From Nipponacmea schrenckii (taxonomy: Eukaryota > Mollusca > Gastropoda > Lottiidae): 64,000 bases of DNA. Within the stretch, counting starts at the first letter, position 1; the number at the start of each line of letters is the position of its first letter. Location: the NCBI GenBank assembly GCA_030562195.1, contig CM060199.1, positions 18,434,338 to 18,498,337 on the forward strand, read 5' to 3'. The notes below the pieces were generated by a model that made no database searches, had not been told where the DNA came from, and saw nothing but the letters and a program-made list of their open reading frames with translations. This document shows, piece after piece, positions 25,081 to 36,828 of this stretch. Made by a program: the position numbers and the translations under genes.

Positions 25081-26280
25081 TCGGCCAGATTTTTCAATAG
25101 ATATTGATAAGCACAAGTTTCCATGACCTATGACTATTAGAACGGACGTAGAATTGAAAATAGAAAACGAAAGATTGAACTCATTTTATTTTAAAGATGG
25201 GTTGCCTTATTTTCATATATATATATACCATAATAGGACCGGTAATACTTCTATCAATAGAAAGTAGAGGTGTTCTAATGACTCGGAAAAATACCAGATG
25301 GTCCCACATGTCAAAAATTAACTCGTAATTAGGCTAATTATGACCGGAATTCTCACAGTAGGGTACTAACATAGTCAAGTCACGTCAAGTCATAAATGTT
25401 GTTCAAATGTCGATCTCTTTTTCTTGATCATCCAGTCTGTCAATTCGGTACATACCGGTAAATCATGACGTAACCGGACACTGTTGTTATTGCCCACATT
25501 CCTTAATATTTTCAACAACAACAATGAAATTTTGGTATTCCATTTATTATCTAAATAAAACGTTTAAATATCATTTGTAAAAACATTATGAATTTTCCAA
25601 ATTACGGTATTTAATTTCTATCATAAATTGCATACTACAAGTAGATATAAAAATGCAAACCCCGTGAAAATTGAGCTAAAATTGCATCTTCTAGAGCAGA
25701 AAAACTGTTTGTTGCACTGTGGCACTTCTGGCTTTGCAAAAATTATATATTCATTAACAACGTAGCCACAACAGATGGTGTACAGATGTAGAAATATTGC
25801 TATAGTTGACAAGGTCTATGCTGTGTGACCTGTGGAAAAATCAAAAAAAAGAAAAGAAAAAAGATTTGACAAACCGAAAACGAACCAAAACTTTGTGAAA
25901 GCAAAGAAAGATTATTATAACATAGGATTGAATTCATACAACTCGCAGTACTAAGGAGGAAAACGATATTGAGATGAAATTCAAGTTTTCTGATGAAACA
26001 TTATTATTCGTAATTTAAACTGTGGCAATCTTCTTACTGAGGTGAAAGGATTGTGTTTTTCTCAAGAAAGTGCATTCTAGGGTCAATTATTTTAATTAAA
26101 TCAATTATATTATGTAGAACAGCATTGTTTTTCTTCTCTTTATAAGGCATCATTACACATGAAATTTGGCCAAATTTTAGTCCTAGTCTTTCTATACCAT
26201 AAAAAAAAATTAAAGAAGGGGTGCACACTAAAATATAGTATACCGAAATGAATTTTTATTTTTATCTTAATTTGTCTTAC
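25081..26280. other. Intergenic / upstream of 2DBD-NR, no recognised feature
   Basis: No gene, RNA or clear repeat is visible. TTTGTCTTACAG at 26271-26282 looks like a splice acceptor leading into the first coding exon of the receptor, so this stretch is probably partly a 5' intron. Confidence 0.4.
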
Positions 26281-26313
26281 AGAGATGAAGGGAGAGATTA
26301 ACTCAATTTAGTC

Positions 26314-29300
26314 ATGTATGGTCAGCATGATGATATGATGGGCTTGCAGAGAGATGATGATCATACTAGATTGATATTCAACCATTTACACTATCAAAAA
26401 CATCAGTCTGCTCAGCCTTCTTTCCCTCTAGACCTTTCATTATCGACAGAAAATAGATATTCAACATCATCTAGAGGTGATGCCATTCATTCGCACCAAC
26501 TACTGGAAAATGTTCCATTCCAAAATAATTCTGCCTTACCAAGACAACAACATCACAGTACAATCCAGTCTGGAACTAGATTACCCGAAGACAATTACCA
26601 TGTTGGCGGTAGAGGTTTGCCTATTGATATCTGTCCTGACAATAGTTCTCACAGATCAGAATATTGGTCTCCAGATAATGCAAATCAGGGATTAAAATCA
26701 GAAGCAGCATTATTTGTAAGTGAACCTGAAATGCTCTCATCAAAATATGGGGCATCCTTGACTTCACAAAGCTTTGTTGGTACTGCTCAAAGCCAAGCTG
26801 ATAAAATCTTAAATTCACGAAGTGCCGGTACTGATAGTTTTCATTTCAACTGGGAAAGTAGGTCTGCGGCTTCTAACTCAGGCAGTGCTTCATCAGTTTT
26901 CAGACAGAATGCAAATCTAATTAAAAATATGCAAAGAGTACCCAGTTCCACTCCAAAAAATCCAAAACTGACTGAAGAAGACTGCTTGAGTACACAGCAG
27001 TTAGAGTCACCTCTTCCATCATTCTCTCCTCAGTCATACGAAGGTGCATCAGTTTTAAGAAATAATGCAGCAATATTGAAGAAGATAAAGAAAAAATTGC
27101 CTTCTTATGATGAACCTGTAAAAATTAATTCACCTGTAGTGTATGGCTTTAAAGAAAGGCATCTAGAAATGAAAAGGCGTTGTGTAGATGATATTGCAGG
27201 AAATTCATGTTTGCATTTTGGTCAAGTTGATAAAGATATTGACCATGGTATCAACTCTGTGTTCGATACCAATCTATTGTTTTTAACTAAAATTCAACAT
27301 CCACCTTCACCAGTTCCTAGTTTAGCAGAAAGTTCCGGAAAAAGCTCAGGAAGCTGTGATAGCAACTTTGGTATTAAAGAATTGCTCATGCTGCCTTCAA
27401 CATATAGTGACCTTTCATTATTTCAAAAGAAATACTTTCCAACCAACGATTACGCAGAAAATAAACATATCAATGTTCGTATAAATAATTATTGTGATAA
27501 TTTTAAAAATCCTGAAATCAAGACTGAAGCTAAAGACTTTGACTTTAAAATGTCCTCTTCATGTAAGGAGACGTCTAATTTGGATCAAGAATCAAAAGTT
27601 AAGACCAGTACCAGTACAAACATTATGTCAGAAAAAAACAGAACAGTCAAACTGGAAAACTGTCCCAATATTAGCTTTGAGAAGAATACAAGTGTATGTG
27701 ATGTGTGTGGTGACAAGGCTGCAGGATTTTATTGCGGAGCTTTTGTTTGTGAAGCTTGTAAGGTTAGTACACCTATTGTTTGTTTTTATGACATTTATAT
27801 TATCTACTGCTTTAGATCGGAAATTGTTCCTGAAAATAATTCTAAAATATGTTATTTACATTCATGTATTTAATTCAAACTTCAAAGTGTTAAACAATTT
27901 AATTATGCCCTTTAATGAGATAATTGGCTAAGAAAACACTCGTCCTATGGCTAATATTTGTGTTTGACTATTGGTCAAATAAGAATTCATCCCACACTTT
28001 ATCAATTTTCAAAATGTGACGATAAAATTATATTGAAATTAAATTAAAAAATAGCAAGCGATGAATCCGTTCAGTTTGAGAAAAAAAGCACCCGGGGAAA
28101 TAAAATTAGCCAAATTAAAATTTTATATTCCTTCCAAGACATTTTATCAGATGTATTACTTGGTAGTCAAAATACCAGTACCGATGGTAAACTTACACTC
28201 CTAGCTAAAAATGAAGATAGCTATTTTGAAATTTTATTATTCTTTAAGCATATTAAAGTATCTATTTGAAGTATACTATATTTGAAACTTGAATTTTTGT
28301 AGAAATTTTTTATGAGAGCAGCAAAGCTTGAAAAAGTCAAATACAAATGTTTGAAAGATGGTAATTGTACTATTACTAAAGATAATAGAATACAATGCCA
28401 ATACTGTAGATATCAAACATGTGTCAAGTTAAATATGTTTTGTCCAGGTAAATGTTTATTTGATTATATTGATTTAATGATAAAGTTTTAATTACCGAAC
28501 ACTTCTGATACGAGCAACAGTGGCTCATTGAGTTAGATGATCGCTTGATGAAGGCCCAGGTCTCAATTGCAACATAAGTCCTTCAGATTGCCTCGTCAGT
28601 ACTGCAGTTAAGAGAAAAAAAAATTTAGTCATTCGGATGGAAAGTGCATATAAAAGTCCCTTGAAAGTTGGAAATAGGAAAAGAATAGGCTATGTCCCTG
28701 TCATGGCTAAATTTCTGTCATGTAGTAAACTGCAGAAAAAATGTGATGGAAAAGTTCAAACTTCGAATTTAATCAGATTAATATATATGTTTATATCATT
28801 GTTGCCTTTATTAGTTAGTATTCCTTTGTCAGCACACTTGAACCTACATTTTATCCCACCTGGCAAAACTTTGTGCATTTCTAGGTTGGTGAATAGTTTT
28901 AGAGTTATTGCCCTTGGCTTCTGAAAATTCATTAAGCCTGTTAGCAAAATAGCGTATAAAGTATGTTATTTTGATGTTTTGACAAGTAGTCTTGTTATGT
29001 CATTATATATAGGTAATGATAGGAATCAGAAAAAAGGAAGGATAAATTCTAATATAGCTTGTCAAGTTTGTGGAGCACAGTCATCTGGTTTTCATTTTGG
29101 AGCCTTAACATGTGAAGGTTGTAAGGTAAGTAATCTTGGGCTTCTTGTTAGAAAATAAGACCCACAAAACTATACTTTACATGGATTTCTTTGCATTGAT
29201 CTTTCCCCGATTATTAGTACGGTACCCATTTACAGCAGAATGAAACTAATAATGGAATAATAGGGAACAGGACTCTCATCAGATTTTCACTTGTTGAACA

Positions 29301-32300
29301 AAATTAAAGCCCATTCGTTCCATAGCAAGTGTAAAGACTCGCTCTCTGACAGTTATGAAAGTACTTAATCTAATTACTTGAATAGTTCTAGTAAATTCTG
29401 ACAATTGAAATGGTTCAACTTGATTCCATCAGTGTTAGATGCTTGCTGGCTAATCTGAGGGTCTAGGGTTTAATCATGGCATAGTTTGAGATTAACTTGG
29501 GATTTGACCAATTTCCTCATGTTAGTGAAGATGGTCAGAAGGGCTGATATGGAAATGGTATGGGACAATAAACCAAAAACCTTGTGTGCTTCAGGCTCTG
29601 CATGTTACAGATCCCTCAAAATGCAAAAAGAGTAGGCTTTCCCTTATTGCATGAAGTTGCCCATCTTTAGGCCATTAGGTGTAGAAGAGGGTTTCAATTA
29701 GATTTCAAAAAAGCTTTTCATTTTTTTTTCAGGGATTTTTTCGTAGAATGGCAAAAGAAAGAAGTTCTTATTCTTATATTTGTTCTAAAGAGAATAAATG
29801 TTTAGTTAGTCTCTCTACAAGAAATGGTTGTAAAGCTTGTAGGTATCAGAAATGTATCTCTGTAGGGATGTCCATCTCCTGTAAGTAGCCTAGATGAAAT
29901 TAGCCCCAAGTTTTTGGTGCTAGTTTTTCTAACTCTCCCCCAGCCATATCTGTCCAAATAGCTACCAGAGGCTTGGAATAGAGTCAACTACATGTAGTTC
30001 TGAACTAAGATGAAAGTAGAAAAACAGCTTTAATGTAAATATTTGAATTTAAGATATAAATAAGAAATTCCTTAATCATTTATGAAAGCCCTAAATACAG
30101 GTGTGGAAGTAAAATGTCCAAATAGAAATAACATTTGGGTATGCTTAGTTTGTTCTAATATCTACTTCCCATCTTTTTCACATTACTTTAACTGTACTTC
30201 TGTGTGAATAGTCATAATTACCCAAGGATGAACCTTTCAATTACCAATGACTCAACCTCCAAGAATTGGCTGGCTTACTAAATCAGACAAAACAGCAATG
30301 GCCATTACTCTTTTTACCTATTAATATTGGTGGTCAACTATAGTCCCAGTAGCTCTCATTGGAACAAATTTATATTTTATTGGTCACTTTATTGGTATTC
30401 AAGAAAATGTAAAATTTAAACTATAGTTTAGGCTATTGCTATTATTAGATTTGTGCACATGATTTTCTCAACTTAAAAATTATGTTTTCTTTTTAGCTAG
30501 TAGAATTGGAAGGCAACCAAATGCTGTCAAGCATGCATTATCATTAGCTGTGCAGAAGCAGACCGTTGCACCCATTTTATCCTCTTCAAGTTCTTCATCA
30601 TTGTCATCATCATCAACATCATGCTCGACATCAACATCATTGTCAACATCAACATCAGTAGTATCATCACCAAAGGCATCGTCACCAACAGTATCATCAA
30701 CTAACACATCAACATTACTTCTGGCTACTCTTCCAATGATTCAGAAGGAGAAGTCGTCAGCTGATAATGTATTGAGTATGAGTACAAGTGAACTGATTAT
30801 TAAAATAAGAGAAGCAGGAGAAGCTCTGAAACCAATTAACACTGTGGTACATTTTTAATGATTGCTCTTCTAAATCTGTTTCTAGTGCAGTGTCTATGAG
30901 TATATTATAATGCTTTTTTTTATATATATATATGGGTTTGAATCAAGAAAAAAAATCAAGAAAAATCTTTCATTTACCGATAACTCTTGTCAACCTCCCA
31001 GACAAATTGGCTGCCATTATAATGTGTGCCTATTACTAGGGCCATCGCTATTTTTTTTGCGTTAGATTGAAATAGGTGATGATTTTGTGCCCTATTGAAC
31101 AACTTGAGGAATTTCCTATGTCAGCCCCTGCATCACTGACCATGGGAAGCAGGATTGAAAAAAAGTGTTGCATTCATTCTTTAACCCTGAACCATTAGGT
31201 TAGCGATTAGAAGATTTGATTGCTTGATTTATTAAATGTAATATGAAAAGAAAAGTTTTTAGTAAATTATCAATGTGTAATTTAAGTATGATATTTTTTC
31301 TCCAGGGTGGCTTTGATAGAAGTGAATACACTGAAAAGACAACTGATTATAAGATAATGTGGAAGGAACTAATGAAGATGTTTATATATCACTCTAAATG
31401 TGTTATTACTTTTTCAAAGAAAATACCAGGTATATTGTTTACACATAATTTCTCAAAAAAAAAAACGTAGACATGAAATGATCCAATGGCCATCTTTAAT
31501 CAGTCAAATTGGTGTGTAATGTACTGAATTGATTAATCGAAATGGTATTATAGTATATCCATTCTTAAACAATACAAGGCAGTTCAAATGTGCCAAGTCA
31601 TAGGTAACATCTGCACAGAAAAAAATTCCTGATTGTGAAATGTACACAAACCAAAATGCTATGAATTGGAGTTAAAGATCCATGTCTTGAGATGAGTAGA
31701 ATATTTGAAATGGCTTTTATTTATACTGTTATCACTTTGCAGGTTTGCGTTCCTTAGATATTCAAACACAAGTACTATTAATACAATTATCATGTTATAC
31801 TGTAATACTGCTTCAACTATCATTGAACTATGATGTTAACTCAAAAGAGTTGAATTTCTTCAACCTATCCAAGGAAGAAATGGAAGCAGTATTGGAATAT
31901 TTTCCCAATTTTGAACCAGTGAGAAGTCATTTGCACCATGTGGGAACCATGGTACAGACCTTATCATTAGATTTCACAGAGATTTGTCTAATATCAGCTT
32001 TACTTATTATTCATGAAGGTAAACCATTTCCATTTTGCCACTAGAAACAAATGTCATACAAATGCATGAATAATTTCCATTTGTGAGTGTGAAAGTATAC
32101 ATGACAATACATTAAAAGTAATAACTATTCTAGTAACTAAAATGATACTGCTGTAATAAATCATTGAAAATTGAAAGATATAATTTATATTTTATCTTTT
32201 TCCACAAACCCAGTACCAATTTTTATATGCCCACACATTAATGTTGGCGTATATTGTCGTCGCCCTCGTCTATCTATCTGTCCATCCTCATTTGTTGGAC

Positions 32301-33506
32301 TAGCACTAGCTGGTTTCTTGCTGGATTTTGATGAAATTTGGTGTGAGTCTTTGTTATCACCCAAGGAAAGTACCCTATTAAAAAAAAGATCAATCTAATT
32401 ATATTTACTATGAGTTACTGCCCTTGTTCCTGAATTCTTTGTGGGAACGATAAGAGCTATTTTCATGATGGATTTTGATGAAATTTGGTGTGACTCTTTG
32501 TAATCACCCAAGGATTAACTCTATAAAAAATCAGACCAATCTGAATATTTCTACTATGAGTTTTTGCTCTCGTTCTTGAATTTTTTGTGAACACAATAGA
32601 GAGCTGGATTCTTGATGGATTTTGACGAAACTTGGTGTGAGTGTTTGTTATAACCTAAGGATGAACCTTATTGAAATCAGACCAATCGTAATATATTTAA
32701 TATGAGTTATTGCCCTTGTCCTTGAAAATGCATTTGCCTTTGTTTGTGAATTCTTTGTGGACATGATAAAAAGATAGTTTTTTGATGGATTTCGATGAAA
32801 CTTGGTGTGACTGTTCCTAATCACCCAAGGATGAACTTTAATTAAAAATCAGAAAATCTTTCATTTACTGATTGGCTGCCAATCTAATGTGGGTGTATTA
32901 CAATGGCCATCGCTATATTCTCAAGATAATACCACACAAAGATATTTCTATTTTAAGATAATACCAAACTACATGAAAGAGAAACACTGAGACAGATGCA
33001 AGATAAGATATCAGAGTGTTTAAGAACTTATGAGGAAGGTTAGTAAGTATACAAACAATGATAAATGTGGGTTCTTATCTTGGTCAGCCAATGGAAATTA
33101 GGAGTTCTTGAATTAGTCATCTGATTTTTCAAGTCATTGCTTGTTTGGATATCTAGGAATAAAAAAAATGCCAAGGTATAGACATGGCCACCTGCAATCC
33201 ATGAGCCTCAACAATTTGTAAGACTTGAAAGATTTTTTTGTGTAGTCTTTCCGTCTAGATTGAGTAATATCAACTCTCCATCAGCCATTTTGAGTTGTTT
33301 AGTGTTGCTTCATTGACATTGCATTCATACTGTTTATATTTTCAGAATCTTATGATAATGGTACAGTCAGATATGGTGTATTATTGTTAAGACTAGGAGA
33401 GTTCTCATTGGCTAGTTTACAATATGGACAAGCTCTAGTTGGTCTCGAAACATTATATCCAGATTTAGAATATCCTCAGTTATTTACAGAAATGATGATC
33501 CATTGA
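26314..33506 (+). CDS. 2DBD-NR: Nuclear receptor with two DNA-binding domains (2DBD-NR)
   Basis: Ligand-type transcription factor with two tandem C4 zinc-finger DNA-binding domains and one ligand-binding domain. Nine coding exons, all in phase: 26314-27762, 28303-28447, 29013-29125, 29733-29880, 30497-30846, 31306-31429, 31743-32018, 32958-33038, 33346-33506; 948 residues. An in-frame TAA at 26299 supports the start; a short upstream ORF precedes it. Residues 1-461 are a Ser/Asn-rich A/B region. DBD1 (462-526) has P-box CEACKK and DBD2 (548 to about 614) has CEGCKG; this pair is the known signature of the 2DBD class. Then come SRIGRQPNAVK, a Ser/Thr-rich hinge, and the LBD (736-948) with FSKKIPGLRSLDIQTQ and AF-2 LFTEMM at 941-946, two residues before the stop. 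Exon 8 uses an AAG acceptor, the weakest call, but its phase and helix content fit. Confidence 0.9.
27697..28440 (+). other. 2DBD-NR first DNA-binding domain (split by intron 1)
   Basis: Finger 1 is C462-x2-C-x13-C-x2-C482 (CDVCGDKAAGF...VCEACK). The intron falls after K483, inside the P-box, and exon 2 resumes KFFMRAAK. Finger 2 is C499-x5-C-x9-C-x2-C followed by RYQTCVKLNMF. All eight zinc ligands are present, so the domain looks functional. Confidence 0.92.
28505..28620. mobile_element. tRNA-like SINE head fragment in 2DBD-NR intron 2
   Basis: CAGTGGCTCATTGAGTTAGA resembles an A-box region, and GGTCTCAATTGC about 35 bp later resembles a degenerate B-box. Too short and imperfect for a tRNA gene. 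Confidence 0.35.
29060..29872 (+). other. 2DBD-NR second DNA-binding domain (split by intron 3)
   Basis: Finger 1 starts CQVCGAQSSGFHFGA and ends CEGCK; the intron again falls right after the P-box lysine. Exon 4 resumes GFFRRMAKERSS. Finger 2 has C-x5-C-x9-C-x2-C and ends RYQKCISVGMS. The intron position is identical to that in DBD1, consistent with origin by duplication of an exon pair. Confidence 0.92.
29590..30335. repeat. Dispersed repeat fragments around 2DBD-NR exon 4
   Basis: In intron 3, 29630-29710 resembles the repeat at 49754-49890 (GTTGCCCATC, TTAGG..ATTAGGTG). In intron 4, 29893-29995 is a copy of the 12190 family (AGTTTTTCTAACTCTCCC.. CCAGAGGCTTGGAATAGAGT) starting only about 12 bp after the exon 4 donor. 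The tract 30210-30335 (CACCCAAGGATGAACC .. AATGGCCATTAC) resembles the ends of the repeat at 32220-32920. Confidence 0.5.
30578..30720 (+). repeat. TCA/ACATCA microsatellite coding a Ser/Thr hinge in 2DBD-NR
   Basis: Trinucleotide-rich DNA (TCA, ACA, TCT) encodes a run of serines and threonines between the T/A box SRIGRQPN and the ligand-binding domain, at about residues 646-693. The opposite strand reads as an Asp/Val-rich frame, which is a shadow. Confidence 0.8.
30945..31200. repeat. Dispersed repeat fragments in 2DBD-NR intron 5
   Basis: AATCTTTCATTTACCGAT ... TTGGCTGCCATTATAATGTG ... GGCCATCGCTATT matches the right end of the repeat at 32220-32920. The following CAGCCCCTGCATCACTGACC belongs to the family at 4440 and 43035. 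Confidence 0.5.
32220..32920. repeat. Tandem repeat of about 145-170 bp in 2DBD-NR intron 7
   Basis: TGGATTTTGATGAAATTTGG or a close variant starts near 32325, 32470, 32613 and 32784, each followed by TGTGA.T..TTGT(T/A)AT.ACC.AAGGA. The left end TATGCCCACACATTAATGTTGG resembles 35455-35500, where another copy of the family (to about 35760) begins ATACGCCCACACTTTAATTT. About four units; non-coding. Confidence 0.7.
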
Positions 33507-34035
33507 TGGTCTATATTTACAGAAATGGAAATCTATTGCTAGTCTAGATTTACAGTAATTGAGACCTAATGATGGTCTCGATTACAAAAATGATAATCAT
33601 TGATAGCTAGATAAAGAGAAATGATGATCATCGCTGGTCTTAATTAACAGAAATGATGATCATCACTGGTCTAGATTAACAGAAATGTTGATCAATGCTG
33701 GTCTAGATTAAAAGAAATGATGATCATTGCTGCTCAGATTAAAAGAAATGATGATCATTGCTGAGATAGATTAACAGAAATGATGTTCATTGCTGGTCTA
33801 GATTAACAGAAATGATGATCATTGCTGGTCTAGATTAATAGAAATGATGATCATTGCTGCACTAGATTAACAGAAAGGATGATTTATCATTGCTGGTCTA
33901 GATTAACAGAAATGATGATTGATCATTGCTGGTTTAGATTAACAGAAATGATGATCATTGTTGGTTTAGATTAACAGAAATGATGATCATTGCTGTTCTA
34001 GATTAACATGACCGACCATTGGAGTGGATTAACAG
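33482..34035 (+). repeat. 32-bp minisatellite whose first unit is the 2DBD-NR AF-2/stop codon
   Basis: About 16 units with usual period 32 bp and consensus TAACAGAAATGATGATCATT followed by GCTGGTCTAGAT. Two units have 4-bp insertions. The first unit, at 33484, is the receptor's terminal coding sequence (codons FTEMMIH and TGA); homology fades gradually both towards it and at the right end. The rest of the array lies in the presumed 3'UTR. Confidence 0.85.
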
Positions 34036-34430
34036 TTGAAAAAGATGAACCAGTAACATTTTTAATACTCTCACTATCATGACATGTATTATTATGTAAT
34101 TTATTTTAATAACAAATTATAATTGATTCATTATGATTAATAATAATAATAGTAATAATAATAAAGTCATGGTTGATGAGTCCCCTGAACTTAAGAGCAT
34201 TGGTTGGGCTAAAATTTGAAAAATAAAACATTTCCTTCTTGGCATTATAATTGTCTACAAATATGCCAAGTTTGATGCAGGTTGATCCATGTTTTCTTTT
34301 TCTAATCTTATGTTAAAAGTTTAAAATTTACTTGTTGATATTAGACTAACCAATATATGAGGATATTTGTGTAAAATATCAATGTTAACTATGATGTTTG
34401 TATTCTAACTATATCTTCTCCCCTAAATTC

Positions 34431-34436
34431 AATAAA
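34431..34436 (+). terminator. Possible 2DBD-NR polyadenylation signal
   Basis: AATAAA about 925 bp after the stop codon. An earlier AATAAA occurs near 34220. Without transcripts I cannot choose between them. Confidence 0.3.
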
Positions 34437-34439
34437 ATA

Positions 34440-36828
34440 TTTTAATTCTCCCATGTAGATATTACTAACTGTGGAATTGTCTGTATAAGGATAATCTGAA
34501 CTGGTAAATTTATATTGAATTGCAGCAGAACTACATGTCAGATTTAAGTTCTGTTACAATAAGCTGAATTTGAAATGTATCAGATGGCAAAGAAAATTTA
34601 AGTGGACATTATATAATTGTGTGAATGTGTAAGGAAATATTATTGTTAAACAGATTGAACAGAGGTTTTCTGTATTTCAAATGTGTATTGGGTCCTGATA
34701 GATAGCAGCATTTTACACCATTCCAACTTAAACTAAATATTTAAGGAAGTCACTAATCATACAGGCCTTATTCCTTATTTATCACAAGCAAATCAGTAAT
34801 TGAGTAGGAACCACAAACCTCTGAATAAAAATTGAAATGGTGCAAATTGATGCTATCAGTGTCTCTGATACACATACATAATTTAAAAACCTCTTTACAA
34901 TCCCTTTACCGGTAAATGTTAACTGATGAGTTTTGTCAGGATAAATTTGTGTTACCTAGTGTGCTCACCTAATGTAATTAAGTGGATTTTTTTAATAAAT
35001 TATATAATATGTTTATCATGTAGAGTTTATTATTGTTAATGATTGTTTTTCTTTTTGGAGTCTTTCAGGTGAAAATAATTTTACTAATTTATTCTATGTT
35101 TTTATTGTTTATTGTTATAATTATTACATGTTATATTTCTCTGATCTTCAGAGATCTTATCTCCAACTGCAGCTGCATTGACTGTTAATTCATTTATTTT
35201 TGGGGTTTGAAATTTTGTGAATTCAGTATTTGAAGATTATTCTAACACTTTTTTAATCTACATCTAAACATTACTTATTTTTGATGCTCTTATTAATTGA
35301 ACTAATCTAATTGTTTATATTTTGAAAGAATTATTTATGGATTGGATGACCAGCAAAAATTTAGTTCAGGAAACATGAATGGCTTCACAGTTTTTGAAAA
35401 TTACAGCTGAAATTTCAGGCAGCAGTATTTTTCAATCATTGATTTATTTTATTATACGCCCACACTTTAATTTTGGTGTAAGTAGCCTGTTGCCCCTGTA
35501 TGTCTATCTCTCCACTATTGTTGTGGGCGTGATATAGAGCTGGTTTCTTGGTGGATTTTGAGGAGTGTAATTGTTTGTTATAACCCAAGGACTAACCCTA
35601 AATTTATATTTGTTATTGCCCTTGATCTATAAAACACATTCAATTTAGTGTGGGCAAGAGCTGTTTTCCTATCATAATGCGTTCGTCTATTGTCGTGAAT
35701 GCGATAGACTACAGTTTTCAATGGATTTGAATGAAAGTTGCTGTAATCATTTATATTGATGAGATCTCAGACAAGTTCAATATAGGTATAGAAAATCGAA
35801 TTTATATTTTGATTAAGGAATTCCATTCAATTTTCATGCATTATCAGTAGGCCTACTTTTTGAAGGCTATTTTTCAAATTCAAGACGCATGGCCCTTAAA
35901 TCTGTGATTATGGTTGTGGTTATGATTATGTGATTTTCATTGTACATTTGGTAATGTCTTGTCATTGTGCCTTTAAGCATCACTCATACATTACTAGTCT
36001 CTAGTACATATCTCAGTAGAATTCTTGCTGGTACATCCCAATTAGCTCAACTTGTTAATTATATATAAGAATTCGCCTTATACCAAATTCTTTCCAATTG
36101 ATTTTATTTCACATGAAAACTCTGTACTATATTGATATCAGGATTAAGTGCCTCAAAGATTGAAATTAAGTGCATAATTATAAATTAAATACATGTACAT
36201 GGATTTATGTTATTACATTTTGTGAAAATAAAAATACCGGTACTTGAAATTTATTTGCTTTCGTTTATTTAGCCCAAAATTGTGGTGGACATCATTCAAT
36301 ATTTTAAATTTTGGTTTAAAAAACCGGAATATAATATTAAAATATTTATTTTTACCCAGGAAATAATTAAATAATATTTGATTAAAATCTTAAATTTTCA
36401 TTTTCAACCAGGTGATAATTCTAGAATTTTGAATTTCAAACCGGAAAACAGGGGACCCCCCGTCAGAATTCCAGGAGGGGGACATGATATCATGACAAGC
36501 TCAACTGAAACGTTCTCATACCGACCTCTTTTGAGTAAATCCTGGGTAGGCCTACGCCACTGGTCCCCCCCCCCCCCCCCACATTGAAAAAGCGATCTGA
36601 GCCACCGAAGTTTTCAATACAAATTCTAGAATTATTATATTATTTAATCTCTACAATAACGTAAGCAAAGAAAATGTAAGCTGTGTAACTAAGTAACTGT
36701 ATGACAACTCTGTGGAAATGACCTTTAACCCTAGAATTGTAACAAATCCACGCAGCTGACAGCTGGACGGTTGAGTCGATCAAATAAGGCCTGCTTTTCA
36801 GTTTCTTACATTCTCCACATACATTGGC
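34440..36828. other. Intergenic between 2DBD-NR and CHAC2
   Basis: Contains one copy of the 32220-type repeat at about 35455-35760 (ATACGCCCACACTTTAATTT; TTGTGGGCGTGATATAGAGC; ATAACCCAAGGACTAACCCT) and a poly-C run of about 16 near 36565-36581. Otherwise AT-rich with no recognised gene. Confidence 0.5.

Noticed and set aside
30480..30707. Asp/Val-rich frame on the minus strand
   Set aside because: Antisense shadow of the Ser/Thr-coding microsatellite in receptor exon 5.
33482..34035. Possible extra coding repeats after the receptor
   Set aside because: The 32-bp period is not a multiple of three and stops are frequent, so only the first unit is coding.
36378..36587. Open frame ending in a proline run
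   Set aside because: It covers a poly-C tract upstream of CHAC2 and has no recognisable domain.
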